A stretch of 64,000 nt of DNA from Sedimenticola sp. (GTDB taxonomy: Bacteria > Pseudomonadota > Gammaproteobacteria > Chromatiales > Chromatiaceae), in the NCBI GenBank assembly GCA_026985055.1, contig JALSQZ010000199.1, positions 1 to 64,000 on the forward strand, read 5' to 3'. Positions 44,752 through 53,449 of this stretch are shown here, piece after piece (positions within the stretch are counted from its first letter, which is position 1; each line of letters begins with the position of its first letter). The notes beneath the pieces were generated by a model that saw nothing but the letters and a program-made list of their open reading frames with translations, was not told the origin of the DNA and did no database searches. Position numbers and translations under genes: made by a program.

Positions 44752-44901
44752 AGAACCTCGAAAAATTCCTTCCATGGAATTTTTCTTGTCGCAAAGAGAA
44801 AATGCGATTTCCTCTTTGCTTATACTTTCAATCACTTGTAGTGATCGAAAATGGTGGGACATCCTTGTCCCACTCGAGCATCTCGATTTTTCGAGATGCC
44901 C
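44752..44901 (-). repeat. Multi-hairpin element (family 1), near-full copy
   Basis: Read on the minus strand it shows hairpins A to E as elsewhere, with small changes in A (gatgctc), B (gggacaaggatgtccc) and C (gattgaaagtat). It ends 29 bp before the gloA start and begins 6 bp after the family 2 element. Confidence 0.9.
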
Positions 44902-44930
44902 TTGTCTGAGACCGTATCGGAGAACAGGAA

Positions 44931-45326
44931 ATGCGCTTTCTGCACACCATGTTACGGGTTGGCGATCTGGATAAATCTATTGATTTCTATACGAATATCC
45001 TCGGAATGCGGTTGCTTCGGCAACAGGAATACCCGGATGGAAAATTTACCTTGGCCTTTCTCGGCTATGGTGATGAAAAGAACAACACCGTACTGGAACT
45101 GACCTACAACTGGGGCGTGAAAAGTTACGACCCGGGCAACGCTTTCGGCCACATCGCCATTGCCGTGGACGACGTGTATGAAGCCACCCGTATCGCCAGG
45201 GAGAAAGGCGTGAAAATTCTGAGGGATGCCGGCCCCATGAATGCCGGCAGCACCATTATCGCCTTTCTGGAAGATCCCGATGGCTATCCTATCGAATTGC
45301 TCAACGACAAATGGGCGGAGCGATAA
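44931..45326 (+). CDS. gloA: Lactoylglutathione lyase (glyoxalase I)
   Basis: 131 residues. Converts the hemithioacetal of methylglyoxal and glutathione to S-lactoylglutathione. The metal ligands expected from E. coli GloA are visible: H5 (MRFLHTMLRVGDL), E56 (TVLELTYNWGV), the His in AFGHIAIAVDD and the Glu in DPDGYPIELL. This is the short Ni/Co-type enzyme. An AGGA ribosome site lies just upstream, and a family 1 repeat ends 29 bp before the start, so the promoter is probably within or beyond the repeat. Confidence 0.97.
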   Translation: MRFLHTMLRVGDLDKSIDFYTNILGMRLLRQQEYPDGKFTLAFLGYGDEKNNTVLELTYNWGVKSYDPGNAFGHIAIAVDDVYEATRIAREKGVKILRDAGPMNAGSTIIAFLEDPDGYPIELLNDKWAER

Positions 45327-45332
45327 CATTCC

Positions 45333-45731
45333 ATGAACGATATCAGCCCCTATATCGTATTCGCCATTCTTGCCATGGTCATTGGCGCCCAGCTGCTGAT
45401 TCGACGCAAGGCGCTGCAGGCCAGGGGAAAATCCATTCATGCGCTGAACAGACTGTTCCCCAATCTTCCTGCACAAGGCAGGGCGCTGGTGTTCTGCCAC
45501 AGCCCGGGTTGCCCACCCTGCAAGGCCATGCAGCCGCATATCGACCATCTGGCTGGTATTTCACCCCATGTATATGCTCTGGATGTCAGCAGGCATACGG
45601 ATCTGGCCCGGGAAATCGGTATTCGCGCCACCCCCACCACGCTGCTCATCGAAGACGGGCGGGTGTCCCAGGTGTTGATCGGCCAGAAAAAACCCGCCGT
45701 GTTGCAGAATTTTCTGGAGCACAAGGGATGA
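45333..45731 (+). CDS. Membrane-anchored thioredoxin-like protein
   Basis: 132 residues. One N-terminal TM (about 6-23) is followed by a thioredoxin fold with the active site SPGCPPCKAMQP (CPPC, about 59-62) and the cis-proline loop IRATPTTLLIEDGRV. The residues LVFCHSPGC before the motif hold an extra cysteine. It may work as a thiol-disulfide reductant; which side of the membrane the domain faces is not certain. It begins 6 bp after gloA and overlaps the acyltransferase start (ATGA), so the genes are cotranscribed. Confidence 0.85.
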   Translation: MNDISPYIVFAILAMVIGAQLLIRRKALQARGKSIHALNRLFPNLPAQGRALVFCHSPGCPPCKAMQPHIDHLAGISPHVYALDVSRHTDLAREIGIRATPTTLLIEDGRVSQVLIGQKKPAVLQNFLEHKG

Positions 45732-46477
45732 TCCGCCCCCTCCTGCGCTGGCTTTGGATGTTGCTCGGCTGGCTGGAACTGATCGTACTCAGCATGCTCC
45801 TCTATCCCCTGGCCTTTCTGCCACACAGGAAACACGGACGCCCCTGGTATCGCCGCCTGTTCCGGCTTTGGTGCAAGGCCTGGATCGATGCCCTGGGAGT
45901 GGATCTGCGATTGCATCAGCGCAACCGCAAGACACTCCCCCGTCAATACATTCTCATCGCCAACCATCCATCGGCTTTTGAGGATATCGGCATCCCTTCC
46001 CTGTTTCCCGTACTCAGCCTGGCCAAAATAGAGGTACGCAGCTGGCCGGTGGCAGGACGCATCAGCGCCGCCGCGGGCACACTCTATGTTCACCGGGAAT
46101 CCCGGGACTCTCGTCAGCAGGCCGGCCAGGACATGCTGGATGCACTCCAGGCCGGACATAATATTGCGCTCTATCCCGAGGGCGGCATCAAGGGGAAACG
46201 TCTGCATGACCATTTCCGCTACGGAGCTTTCGATATTTCTTTGCGTAGCGGGATTCCCATTCTGCCTGTATTTCTGCACTATGAAGCCCAGGATGACTTT
46301 CACTGGTCTTCTCAAAGCCTGCCGCGCAAGATTCTGGAATTCATGCTCAGCAACAACAACCGGGTGAATTATCATCTGTACGACGCCTTTCATCCACAGC
46401 AGTTCGAGGACAAGGAAAGTTATTGCAATCACGTCCATTCCCGGTTTCTGGAATGGCAACGCCGGCACCTGGACTGA
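45728..46477 (+). CDS. PlsC-like lysophospholipid acyltransferase
   Basis: 249 residues. An N-terminal TM hairpin (about 8-32) is followed by the PlsC acyltransferase domain. The catalytic block reads ANHPSAFEDIGIP: the usual HX4D becomes HX4E with Asp one place later. The substrate-binding motif YPEGGIKGKRL (about 149-159) is intact. It would acylate lysophosphatidic acid or a related lipid. The chain is overlapped by the thioredoxin-like gene (ATGA). Activity with Glu in place of Asp is uncertain, but the family is clear. Confidence 0.85.
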   Translation: MIRPLLRWLWMLLGWLELIVLSMLLYPLAFLPHRKHGRPWYRRLFRLWCKAWIDALGVDLRLHQRNRKTLPRQYILIANHPSAFEDIGIPSLFPVLSLAKIEVRSWPVAGRISAAAGTLYVHRESRDSRQQAGQDMLDALQAGHNIALYPEGGIKGKRLHDHFRYGAFDISLRSGIPILPVFLHYEAQDDFHWSSQSLPRKILEFMLSNNNRVNYHLYDAFHPQQFEDKESYCNHVHSRFLEWQRRHLD

Positions 46478-46510
46478 CCCGGCGCGATACTGGCCCTGCA
46501 GGCGCGATTC

Positions 46511-48955
46511 ATGAGCGAAAAAAAACTCAAACTCGACATCCCTCTTGTTCTTCCCGAAATAGAAGACGAACATGACCGCTGTCTCGATACCCTGGGCAAG
46601 GAACTGATGCTGCACAAGGGAATCTTCCAGGCTCATGTAAAGGAAGGCACATCACCCCAGCTCTGCATTCACTATGATCCGAATCTCATCACGCTGAAAG
46701 AACTGGAAACCCTGGTTCGGCAATCAGGCAGCGAATTCACCCGTCGATACCGGCATGAGCGCATTCCCTTCGACAGCCATGTATCCGCCGATGCGGCCGG
46801 CGTACTCACGGAAACCCTGTACAAACTGCCGGGCATGCTGCATGCCAGCATCAACCCCGCTGCAGGTCTGGCTTTCGTCGCCTATGACACAAGCAGACTG
46901 AAAAAGACGGATATCGAATATCAGATGCGGAAACTGGGCTTTGAGCCCCTGACCCATGTCAAAACAGCATCGCACAAATCAGCCGGAGAGCATGGCCACG
47001 ATCATGGCAGTGCTCCTGGATTTCTCCCCCATGCCCTGCGGGAAAACTGGACCTATCTGCTCGTCGGTCTGGCCGGACTGTGCTTTCTGAGCGGCTGGAT
47101 TGGCCAAAGCTTCTTCGGCTTGCATGAAGACCAAACTCGGATTCTATACATGATTGCCTATCTGGCCGGCGGTTATGATATCGCCACACACGCCATTCCC
47201 GCCCTGTTTCGTGGCAAATTCGACACCGATATCCTGATGCTTGCGGCAGCTCTGGGAGCCGCCCTGCTCGGCGAATGGGCAGAAGGCGCTTTCCTCCTGT
47301 TCCTGTTCAGCCTGGGCCATGCCGGAGAACACTATGCCCTGGACCGGGCACGCAATGCGGTCAATGCCCTGGCGAAACTCATGCCGGATACGGCCCGCAC
47401 CCGGCGCGGGGGAAAAATCGTGGAAATCCCGGTTGATGAACTGCGTATTGGCGACCTAGTCTTAGTTCCACCCGGAGACCGGCTGCCGGTAGATGGTGAG
47501 GTGAGCAAAGGCCGCAGCGCCGTGGATCAGAGCCCCATCACAGGAGAGAGCATCCCGGTAGACAAGCAGCCCGGGGACGAGGTTTTCGCCGGCAGCATCA
47601 ACATCGAAGGAGCGCTGGACATAAAGGTTACCCGTCTGTCCAGGGACAATACCCTGCATCGGATCATGGAAATGGTGGCCAATGCCCAAAGCCAACACAG
47701 TCCCACCCAGCAATTTACCCGCCGCTTCACCGCCTGGTTCGTGCCCGCTATCCTGATTCTGGTGGCCCTGACCATCATCATGCCTCCGTTGCTGGGCTGG
47801 ATGGACTGGCAGCGCAGTTTCTATACCGGCATGCTGCTGCTGGTGGCCGCGTCGCCCTGTGCCCTGGCCATAGGCACACCGGCAGCCGTACTCGCGGGCA
47901 TCGCTCAGGCAGCGCGCAACGGCGTTCTCATCAAGGGTGGCGTACATCTGGAAAACCTGGGCGCAATCCGGGTCATGGCTTTCGACAAAACCGGCACCCT
48001 GACCGAGGGCAGCTTTCAGATCACAGACATGCTACCCATGCCGGGCAGCACACTGGAGGAACTGCTGGCTACCGCAGCCGCGGTGGAACAGCAATCCAAT
48101 CACCCCATTGCCAGAGCCGTGGTAGACAAGGCAAAAGAACTTGAGCTTTCCCTGCCTCCGGCAGGCAGTATGGAAAATCTGGCTGGCCGCGGTATTCTGA
48201 GCATGATCGATGCTCAGCCTGTACTTGTGGGTTCCCTGCATCTGTTCCGGGATACCGACTGGTACCAGATCGATCCGTCATTCGAACAGCAGATCAGCAC
48301 CCTGGAAGCCGAAGGAAAGACCACCATGGCCGTTAGCAAAGGAAAACGCATTCTGGGGATACTGGCAGTAGCCGACAGCCCTCGCCCCGGCATAAAGGAA
48401 ACGCTGCAGCAGTTACGGAACCTGGGGATAGAAAAACTTATCATGCTCACTGGCGACAACCGCAAGGTTGCGGAACAAATCGCCCGGCTGACAGGTGTAA
48501 CAGAAGTTCAGGCGGAACTGATGCCGGAAGACAAGCTGCTGTTCATCGATCGGCTGAAGGAAGCCCATGGCAAGGTCGCCATGACCGGCGACGGCGTAAA
48601 CGACGCTCCTGCACTGGCCACCGCCACGGTAGGCATAGCCATGGGCGGCGCAGGTACCGCCGTGGCGCTGGAAACCGCCGATGTGGCGCTAATGGCCGAT
48701 GATCTGGGAAAGCTGCCCTTCGCCGTGGGCCTGAGCCGCGCCAGCCGGCGGATTATCGCCCAGAATCTGGGAATTTCCCTGGGAGTGATCCTGTTTCTGC
48801 TCATTGCCGCCCTGGGACAAGGCATCAGCCTGAGCAGCACCGTGATCTTTCATGAAGGCAGCACCATCATCGTGGTACTCAACGCCTTGCGATTGTTACG
48901 TTATCGTTACGCTATCCATGAAGACAAGGCATCCGAAGCATCAAGATGCCCGTGA
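46511..48955 (+). CDS. P1B-type heavy metal-transporting ATPase (P1B-4-like)
   Basis: 814 residues. Two HMA-like N-terminal folds (about 10-75 and 80-150) lack CXXC. A His-rich linker (HKSAGEHGHDHG, about 154-165) follows, then the TMs. The transport motif is SPC (ASPCALAIG, about 446) and the last TM has HEGST (about 780); this pair defines P1B-4 pumps (CoaT/CtpD/PfeT), which export Co, Zn or Fe(II). TGESIPVDK, DKTGTLT (about 491) and TGDGVND (about 692) show an active ATPase. P1B-4 enzymes usually lack N-terminal HMA domains, so this architecture is unusual. The metal is not settled. It lies 33 bp past the acyltransferase. Confidence 0.92.
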   Translation: MSEKKLKLDIPLVLPEIEDEHDRCLDTLGKELMLHKGIFQAHVKEGTSPQLCIHYDPNLITLKELETLVRQSGSEFTRRYRHERIPFDSHVSADAAGVLTETLYKLPGMLHASINPAAGLAFVAYDTSRLKKTDIEYQMRKLGFEPLTHVKTASHKSAGEHGHDHGSAPGFLPHALRENWTYLLVGLAGLCFLSGWIGQSFFGLHEDQTRILYMIAYLAGGYDIATHAIPALFRGKFDTDILMLAAALGAALLGEWAEGAFLLFLFSLGHAGEHYALDRARNAVNALAKLMPDTARTRRGGKIVEIPVDELRIGDLVLVPPGDRLPVDGEVSKGRSAVDQSPITGESIPVDKQPGDEVFAGSINIEGALDIKVTRLSRDNTLHRIMEMVANAQSQHSPTQQFTRRFTAWFVPAILILVALTIIMPPLLGWMDWQRSFYTGMLLLVAASPCALAIGTPAAVLAGIAQAARNGVLIKGGVHLENLGAIRVMAFDKTGTLTEGSFQITDMLPMPGSTLEELLATAAAVEQQSNHPIARAVVDKAKELELSLPPAGSMENLAGRGILSMIDAQPVLVGSLHLFRDTDWYQIDPSFEQQISTLEAEGKTTMAVSKGKRILGILAVADSPRPGIKETLQQLRNLGIEKLIMLTGDNRKVAEQIARLTGVTEVQAELMPEDKLLFIDRLKEAHGKVAMTGDGVNDAPALATATVGIAMGGAGTAVALETADVALMADDLGKLPFAVGLSRASRRIIAQNLGISLGVILFLLIAALGQGISLSSTVIFHEGSTIIVVLNALRLLRYRYAIHEDKASEASRCP

Positions 48956-48960
48956 GACAC

Positions 48961-48988
48961 TTGATATTTTAGACTATAATAATATACT
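48961..48988 (+). promoter_or_regulatory. Candidate promoter of the lipase gene
   Basis: TTGATA (48961-48966), 16 bp, TATACT (48983-48988), inside a short AT-rich island that also contains an overlapping TATAAT at 48975. The lipase ATG is 34 bp downstream with a GAGG ribosome site. Confidence 0.5.
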
Positions 48989-49022
48989 AATTTGATAGAA
49001 ACTCCGAAGCGAGGCAACTGTC

Positions 49023-49850
49023 ATGTCTATCTATCGCACTCTGTTAGGGGCGCTCATTCTGCTTGCCATGCCATTTTGCGCCCAGGCAAAGGTCACGGTA
49101 CTGGTGCATGGCTATCTGAGCAACGCCAGCACCTGGGAACGAAGTGGCGTGAATGCCATGCTGCGCCAGGCCGGATGGCGGCAGGCAGGACATCTGGGCA
49201 TTTCCCCCACGGGATTTACCGATGTCGCACTGCCCCATGAGGACAGCGACAAACTGTTCTACACAGTGGATCTGCCTTCGCTGGCTCCCGCGCCGATACA
49301 GGCCAGCTGGCTGAAGGCGGCTTTGGACCGTATCAGCGCCAGGCATCCGGAACAGGACATTAGCATCGTCGCTCACTCCGCAGGCGGCGTGGTGGCACGC
49401 CTGACCCTGGTGCAATACGGTGCTGGCAAGGTAAAGCGGCTGATCACCATTGCCGCGCCTCACCTGGGCACGGACAAGGCCGTCCGCGCACTCGATGCCG
49501 TGGATGACGGTGGCATGTTCGGGATGATCAAGGAATGGCTGGTGCGCGAGGAAATCGGGGATGGCATGTACAACACGCTCCAGGTATCCCGCGGCATCCT
49601 TTTCAATCTGGTGCCGCCTGCACCGGGCACCCTGTTGTACTGGCTCAATATCCAGCCCCATCCGGACATCGAGTATGTCTCGGTAATTCGCAGCGGTGGC
49701 TATGTCATAGCCGGAGATCTGATTGTGCCGCCCTTCAGCCAGGACATGAACCAGGTACCGGCCCTGCGTGGTAAATCAAAAGTATATGTCACCGTTCAGG
49801 GACACGAACTGACCCCGAATGACGGCAGACTGCTGGCTGAGATTCTGTAA
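49023..49850 (+). CDS. Secreted alpha/beta-hydrolase (lipase-like)
   Basis: 275 residues. A signal peptide covers about residues 1-22 (LLGALILLAMPFCAQA). The oxyanion region TVLVHGYLSNASTWE and the nucleophile elbow VAHSAGGVVAR (Ser near 119) are typical of PGAP1/lipase-type hydrolases. A candidate catalytic Asp lies in YVIAGDLIVPP and the final His in VQGHELTPND (about 260). Substrate unknown. Exported to the periplasm or beyond. Confidence 0.85.
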   Translation: MSIYRTLLGALILLAMPFCAQAKVTVLVHGYLSNASTWERSGVNAMLRQAGWRQAGHLGISPTGFTDVALPHEDSDKLFYTVDLPSLAPAPIQASWLKAALDRISARHPEQDISIVAHSAGGVVARLTLVQYGAGKVKRLITIAAPHLGTDKAVRALDAVDDGGMFGMIKEWLVREEIGDGMYNTLQVSRGILFNLVPPAPGTLLYWLNIQPHPDIEYVSVIRSGGYVIAGDLIVPPFSQDMNQVPALRGKSKVYVTVQGHELTPNDGRLLAEIL

Positions 49851-49860
49851 CCGCATCCGA

Positions 49861-50109
49861 CTAGCCCGAATATTGCACCGGAATCCGGAATTTTCCCGGA
49901 GAGATTTTTGCCCAGATTGTTCGAACGGACAAAAGCCGATGTTATTCATCGGCTTGCAGGACGTTCGGGCAAGCTGGGTGAAAAGATCCCGGGAAAAACC
50001 GGATAGCATGACAGGTACAAACTGTATCCAGCATACTCGTCACGCAACAGGCTGTAATTCATGGTAAAAAACCCACATTTTGCGCGTTCCGGTGCAATAT
50101 TCGGGCTAG
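49861..50109. mobile_element. 249 bp element with perfect 23 bp terminal inverted repeats (family 3)
   Basis: The left end (49861-49883) and right end (50087-50109) are exact reverse complements, starting CTAGCCCGAATATTGCACCG. Since CTAG is itself palindromic, the true ends may be CCCGAATATTG with a CTAG target duplication. Inside is a 9 bp hairpin (aagccgatg, 49933-49941, with catcggctt, 49947-49955) and wider pairings (cgaacg/cgttcg, gcccag/ctggg). There is no open frame for a transposase. It fills the gap between the converging lipase and trkH genes. Confidence 0.8.
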
Positions 50110-50120
50110 CTCCGGTTTTC

Positions 50121-51566
50121 TCAGTCTTTCCAGAAAGCCGGGGTCAGCAGAATCAGTATGGTAAAGATCTCCAGCCGCCCCAACAGCATGGCCAGTATGG
50201 AGATCCATTTGCCCATGTCGCTTACATCCTGGAAATTGCTCGCCACAACCCCCAATCCCGGCCCCAGATTGTTCAGGCAGGTGGCCACGGCGGAAAAGGC
50301 GGACACCTGATCCAGCCCGGCGTGGATCATGAGCAACATGAGCACCACGAACACCACGGTATAAGCAGCGAAAAAGCCCCACACCGCATTCATGATGCGC
50401 TGATCCACCACATGATGCCCCAGGCGCACGGGCAGAATGGCATTCGGATGAATGAGCTTGCGAACCTCCCGCATGCCCTGCTTGGCCAGCATCAGCACCC
50501 GTATGACTTTCATCCCTCCCGCAGTGGAACCACCACAACCACCAATGAAGCTGATGAAAATCAGCAGTACCGGCAAAAAATCCGGCCAGTGGCTAAAGTC
50601 CACCGTGGCAAAACCGGTACTGGTGATTACCGACACCACCTCGAAAGTCGCATCTCTCAAACTGGGTGGCAATTCATGATAATTGCCTTCCAGACGCAGC
50701 ATCAGCCCCACCAGAATAACAAGCCCGAGCACCAAAATGAGAAAACTGCGTGCTTCTACATCTTCCCAGTACTGTCGAGGCGCCTTGTGATAGATGGCAA
50801 GATAATGGACTCCGAAATTCAGAGAAGCCAGCAGCATGAAAACAATGGCCACGGTTTCAATTCCGCTGCTGTGGAACCAGGAAAGACTGGCGTCGTGGGT
50901 GGAAAATCCTCCGGTGGAAACCGTGGACAGGCTGTGGGCAATGGCGTCGAAAGGCTCCATGCCAAACACCCAATAGGCAAAGGCACAGGTGGCGGTAAGA
51001 GACAGATAGATGAGCCACAGGGCGCGAGCGGTACTGGCCAGTCGCGGCGTCATTTTTTCTTCCTTCATGGGGCCCGGGGCTTCCGCCCGGTATAGCTGCA
51101 TGCCGCCAATACCCAGCATGGGCAACACCGCGATGCCCAACACGATCAGCCCCATGCCCCCCATCCACTGCAATTGCTGACGATAGAACAACACTGATCG
51201 GGGCAAATCATCCAGGCCGGTGATGACCGTTGCCCCGGTGGTGGTGAATGCTGAAGCAGACTCGAACAAGGCATCGAGAAAACTCATGTCGAGGGAAAGA
51301 AACAAGGGCCATGCGCCCATGAAACTGAGCAACCCCCAAAACAGGGTAACAATGAGAAACCCGTCCTTGCGACTGATGCGGGACTGTTTTTTTCGTCCGG
51401 GCAGCCACAAAAACATGCCAATACTCAAGGTAACCAGCAGGGGAAGCAAAAACTCCCGTGCGACAGGCTCGCCGTACCAGAGTCCCACCGCTACGGGTAC
51501 AGCCAGGGACAGACTGAACATGGAAGCAAGCAGCCCCGAAGTTCGGGTTACCATCAGCAATTGCAT
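50121..51566 (-). CDS. trkH: Trk-type potassium uptake protein
   Basis: About 481 residues from the ATG at 51566; an ATG at 51602 is also in frame. Four repeats of a TM-pore-TM unit. The filter loops are readable: SAFTTTGATVITG, STVSTGGFSTH, VITSTGFATVDF and TCLNNLGPGLG. The FIGGCGGSTAGGMKVIRVL segment is typical of TrkH. It imports K+ with a TrkA-type cytoplasmic regulator. No trkA is adjacent, though RCK proteins lie at 54.2-56.6 kb. Upstream is a repeat-filled gap. Confidence 0.95.
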   Translation of the reverse strand: MQLLMVTRTSGLLASMFSLSLAVPVAVGLWYGEPVAREFLLPLLVTLSIGMFLWLPGRKKQSRISRKDGFLIVTLFWGLLSFMGAWPLFLSLDMSFLDALFESASAFTTTGATVITGLDDLPRSVLFYRQQLQWMGGMGLIVLGIAVLPMLGIGGMQLYRAEAPGPMKEEKMTPRLASTARALWLIYLSLTATCAFAYWVFGMEPFDAIAHSLSTVSTGGFSTHDASLSWFHSSGIETVAIVFMLLASLNFGVHYLAIYHKAPRQYWEDVEARSFLILVLGLVILVGLMLRLEGNYHELPPSLRDATFEVVSVITSTGFATVDFSHWPDFLPVLLIFISFIGGCGGSTAGGMKVIRVLMLAKQGMREVRKLIHPNAILPVRLGHHVVDQRIMNAVWGFFAAYTVVFVVLMLLMIHAGLDQVSAFSAVATCLNNLGPGLGVVASNFQDVSDMGKWISILAMLLGRLEIFTILILLTPAFWKD

Positions 51567-51644
51567 TGAATTGACCCAAATACCATCATGGCCGCAAAGC
51601 ATACTCCGGATTCATACCTTTTTGCCAGCATACGGAAAGGGACA

Positions 51645-51910
51645 CTGATACTTGTCAATGCCCGGCAGCAATAGGCAAGGCAGAATGCCTTGCTTCGACA
51701 TGAGGGCATCTCGAAAAATCGAGATGCTCGAGTGGGACAGGGATGTCCCACCATTTTCGATCACTACAAGTGATTGAAAATGTGAGCAAAGAGAAAATCG
51801 CATGTTCTCTTTGCGACGAGAAAAACTCCATGGAAGGAATTTTTCGAGATCCCCTGATATTTATCAATGCCCGGCAGCAACGGGCAAGGCAGAATTCTGT
51901 GCTTCGACAC
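51645..51910 (+). repeat. 57 bp imperfect direct repeats flanking a family 1 copy
   Basis: 51645-51701 and 51854-51910 both read ctgata, then tcaatgcccggcagcaa, then ggcaaggcagaat and gcttcgaca, about 85 % identical. The family 1 element sits exactly between them. The spacing suggests a tandem duplication of a 209 bp unit or an insertion into one copy. The rest of the 405 bp divergent gap shows no gene. Confidence 0.8.
51704..51854 (+). repeat. Multi-hairpin element (family 1), near-full copy
   Basis: Hairpins A to E present, with a D loop variant (aaatcgcatgtt) and E 5' arm gaaaaactcc. Located between trkH and the Tll0287-like gene, whose starts diverge. Confidence 0.9.
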
Positions 51911-51971
51911 GCTTGGGAAGAAAAATCCTGTCCCCCACAAGATCCAACACAAGAACACAGGAGTTATGAAC

Positions 51972-52541
51972 ATGAAATGCAGACTCATAGTGAGCAGTAT
52001 TCTCGCGGCGGGCATCGCTCTGCCGGCCATGGCTGCGGACAACCAGGAAATGGTCATGGAAGCACGCAAGGTCATCAAGGAATTTGCCACTCAGCTCAAG
52101 GGCGAGCTGAAAAAAGCCATGAAAGACGGTGGCCCGGTAAATGCCATAAGCGTATGTAACGACAAGGCGCCCAAAATCACCGACCAGGTCAGCAGCCGCA
52201 GCGGTTGGAGCGTGGCACGTACCAGCCTCAAACCCCGCGCCACGGCCAACAACCCCCTGCCCTGGGAACGCAAGGTCATGGAAGAATTCGAGGCCAGAAA
52301 AGCAGCTGGCGCCGACCCCAAGACCCTGGACTACTCTGACGTGGTCGAGGAAGATGGCAAAAAGGTATTTCGTTACATGAAGGCCATTCCCACTGCCAAG
52401 GTCTGCCTGAACTGCCATGGTGGTGACGAGGTGAAGCCTGAAGTGGAGATGCGCCTCAAATCCCTGTATCCCTCCGACCGCGCCCGCGGCTTCAAGGAAG
52501 GCGACATCCGCGGCGCCTTTGTCCTGAAAAAGACCTTCTGA
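51972..52541 (+). CDS. Tll0287-like (DUF3365) haem protein
   Basis: 189 residues from the ATG at 51972, eight bases after AGGAG; an ATG two codons earlier is too close to the ribosome site. A signal peptide covers about residues 1-22 (SILAAGIALPAMA). The fold resembles DUF3365/Tll0287 with one c-type haem site, KVCLNCHGG (about 144-152), near the C-terminus. DKAPKITDQVSSRSGWSVAR and YMKAIPTAKVCLNCHG are typical. A periplasmic redox or sensor protein whose partner is unknown. Confidence 0.85.
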   Translation: MKCRLIVSSILAAGIALPAMAADNQEMVMEARKVIKEFATQLKGELKKAMKDGGPVNAISVCNDKAPKITDQVSSRSGWSVARTSLKPRATANNPLPWERKVMEEFEARKAAGADPKTLDYSDVVEEDGKKVFRYMKAIPTAKVCLNCHGGDEVKPEVEMRLKSLYPSDRARGFKEGDIRGAFVLKKTF

Positions 52542-52549
52542 GAATTCCC

Positions 52550-52577
52550 GGGGCATCTCGATTTTTCGAGATGCCCC
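52550..52577. repeat. Solitary hairpin A of family 1
   Basis: ggggcatctcg and cgagatgcccc form a perfect 11 bp stem around attttt, identical in stem to element hairpin A. It lies 9 bp after the stop of the haem protein gene and may serve as its terminator. The 200 bp gap to the next gene shows nothing else. Confidence 0.75.
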
Positions 52578-52741
52578 GCAGAAAAATCGAGCTACCGTGC
52601 AGGTCAAGGATGTTCCGCCTGAAAACCTGACACAGATTGCACTACAGCCAACCTGGCCCTGAAATCCGCCCGCAATATGCTAGGATTGGCAGATGGGAGG
52701 AATATTTTCCGCAAATTCCTGAAAATACAGGGTGGACTGAG

Positions 52742-53449
52742 GTGCAGCAGAAATTCGATATCTATTTCTCTGGCGAAATCATTGAAGGCAACGATATCCA
52801 GCAGGTACGGGAAGGCGTAGGCAAGGTGTTCGGGCTTTCCGGCGACAAGCTGGATGCGCTGTTTTCCGGCAAGCTTCGCCGCATCAAGAAAAACCTCAAT
52901 GTGGAACAGTCTGGCAAGTTCCGGGAGGTATTCCGCAGGTTCGGCGCCCTGGTTCATATCGTCCCGGCCGGGCAGACCCCGCAGGAAAAAAAGACCCAAA
53001 ATGTCGAGGAAACCCCTGGCTTGTGGAGTCTTGCGCCTGCTGGCGCAAATCTCAACCCTCTGCCACGCGAGACAGCACAAGAAACTGCCGTGGCCGCCGA
53101 CGCCGGAGAAAACCTGAAAATGGCGCCGGTGAGTCCCTTGCCCGCCCCGCCCGAACCGAAACCGGCTAATATCGATACCGGCCAGCTCGACGTCAGCCCC
53201 CCTCAATCCGGTTCACTGGAAGAATTCGCCGAAGAAAAGCCAGCTACCCCCCTGCCCGACATCAGCAGCCTGAAGGTTGCCCGGGATGACAGGCCCATCC
53301 AGCCGGAAACGCCTGCCCCGACGCAGGGTTTGCCGGACGTCAGCCATCTACAGGCCGAACCGGCCAATACCGGTTCCCTGGAAAACTTCGTTCAGGAAAA
53401 GGAGCCGGTTCCGATTCCGGACATCGACAATCTGTCACTGGAAAGCTGA
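52742..53449 (+). CDS. Hypothetical protein with conserved N-terminal domain and acidic Pro-rich repeats
   Basis: About 235 residues from a GTG at 52742 (VQQKFDIYF), the likely start; the frame is open from a TTG at 52637. The N-terminal 70 residues (FDIYFSGEIIEGNDIQQVRE then FSGKLRRIKKNLN and FGALVHIV) form a small domain that I have seen at the start of several gammaproteobacterial proteins. The remainder is acidic and Pro-rich with two imperfect copies of GSLEEFAEEK and PLPDISSL (the second GSLENFVQEK and PIPDIDNL), probably disordered. No TM. Function unknown. The last 15 bp overlap the converging DUF3108 gene. Confidence 0.7.
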   Translation: MQQKFDIYFSGEIIEGNDIQQVREGVGKVFGLSGDKLDALFSGKLRRIKKNLNVEQSGKFREVFRRFGALVHIVPAGQTPQEKKTQNVEETPGLWSLAPAGANLNPLPRETAQETAVAADAGENLKMAPVSPLPAPPEPKPANIDTGQLDVSPPQSGSLEEFAEEKPATPLPDISSLKVARDDRPIQPETPAPTQGLPDVSHLQAEPANTGSLENFVQEKEPVPIPDIDNLSLES

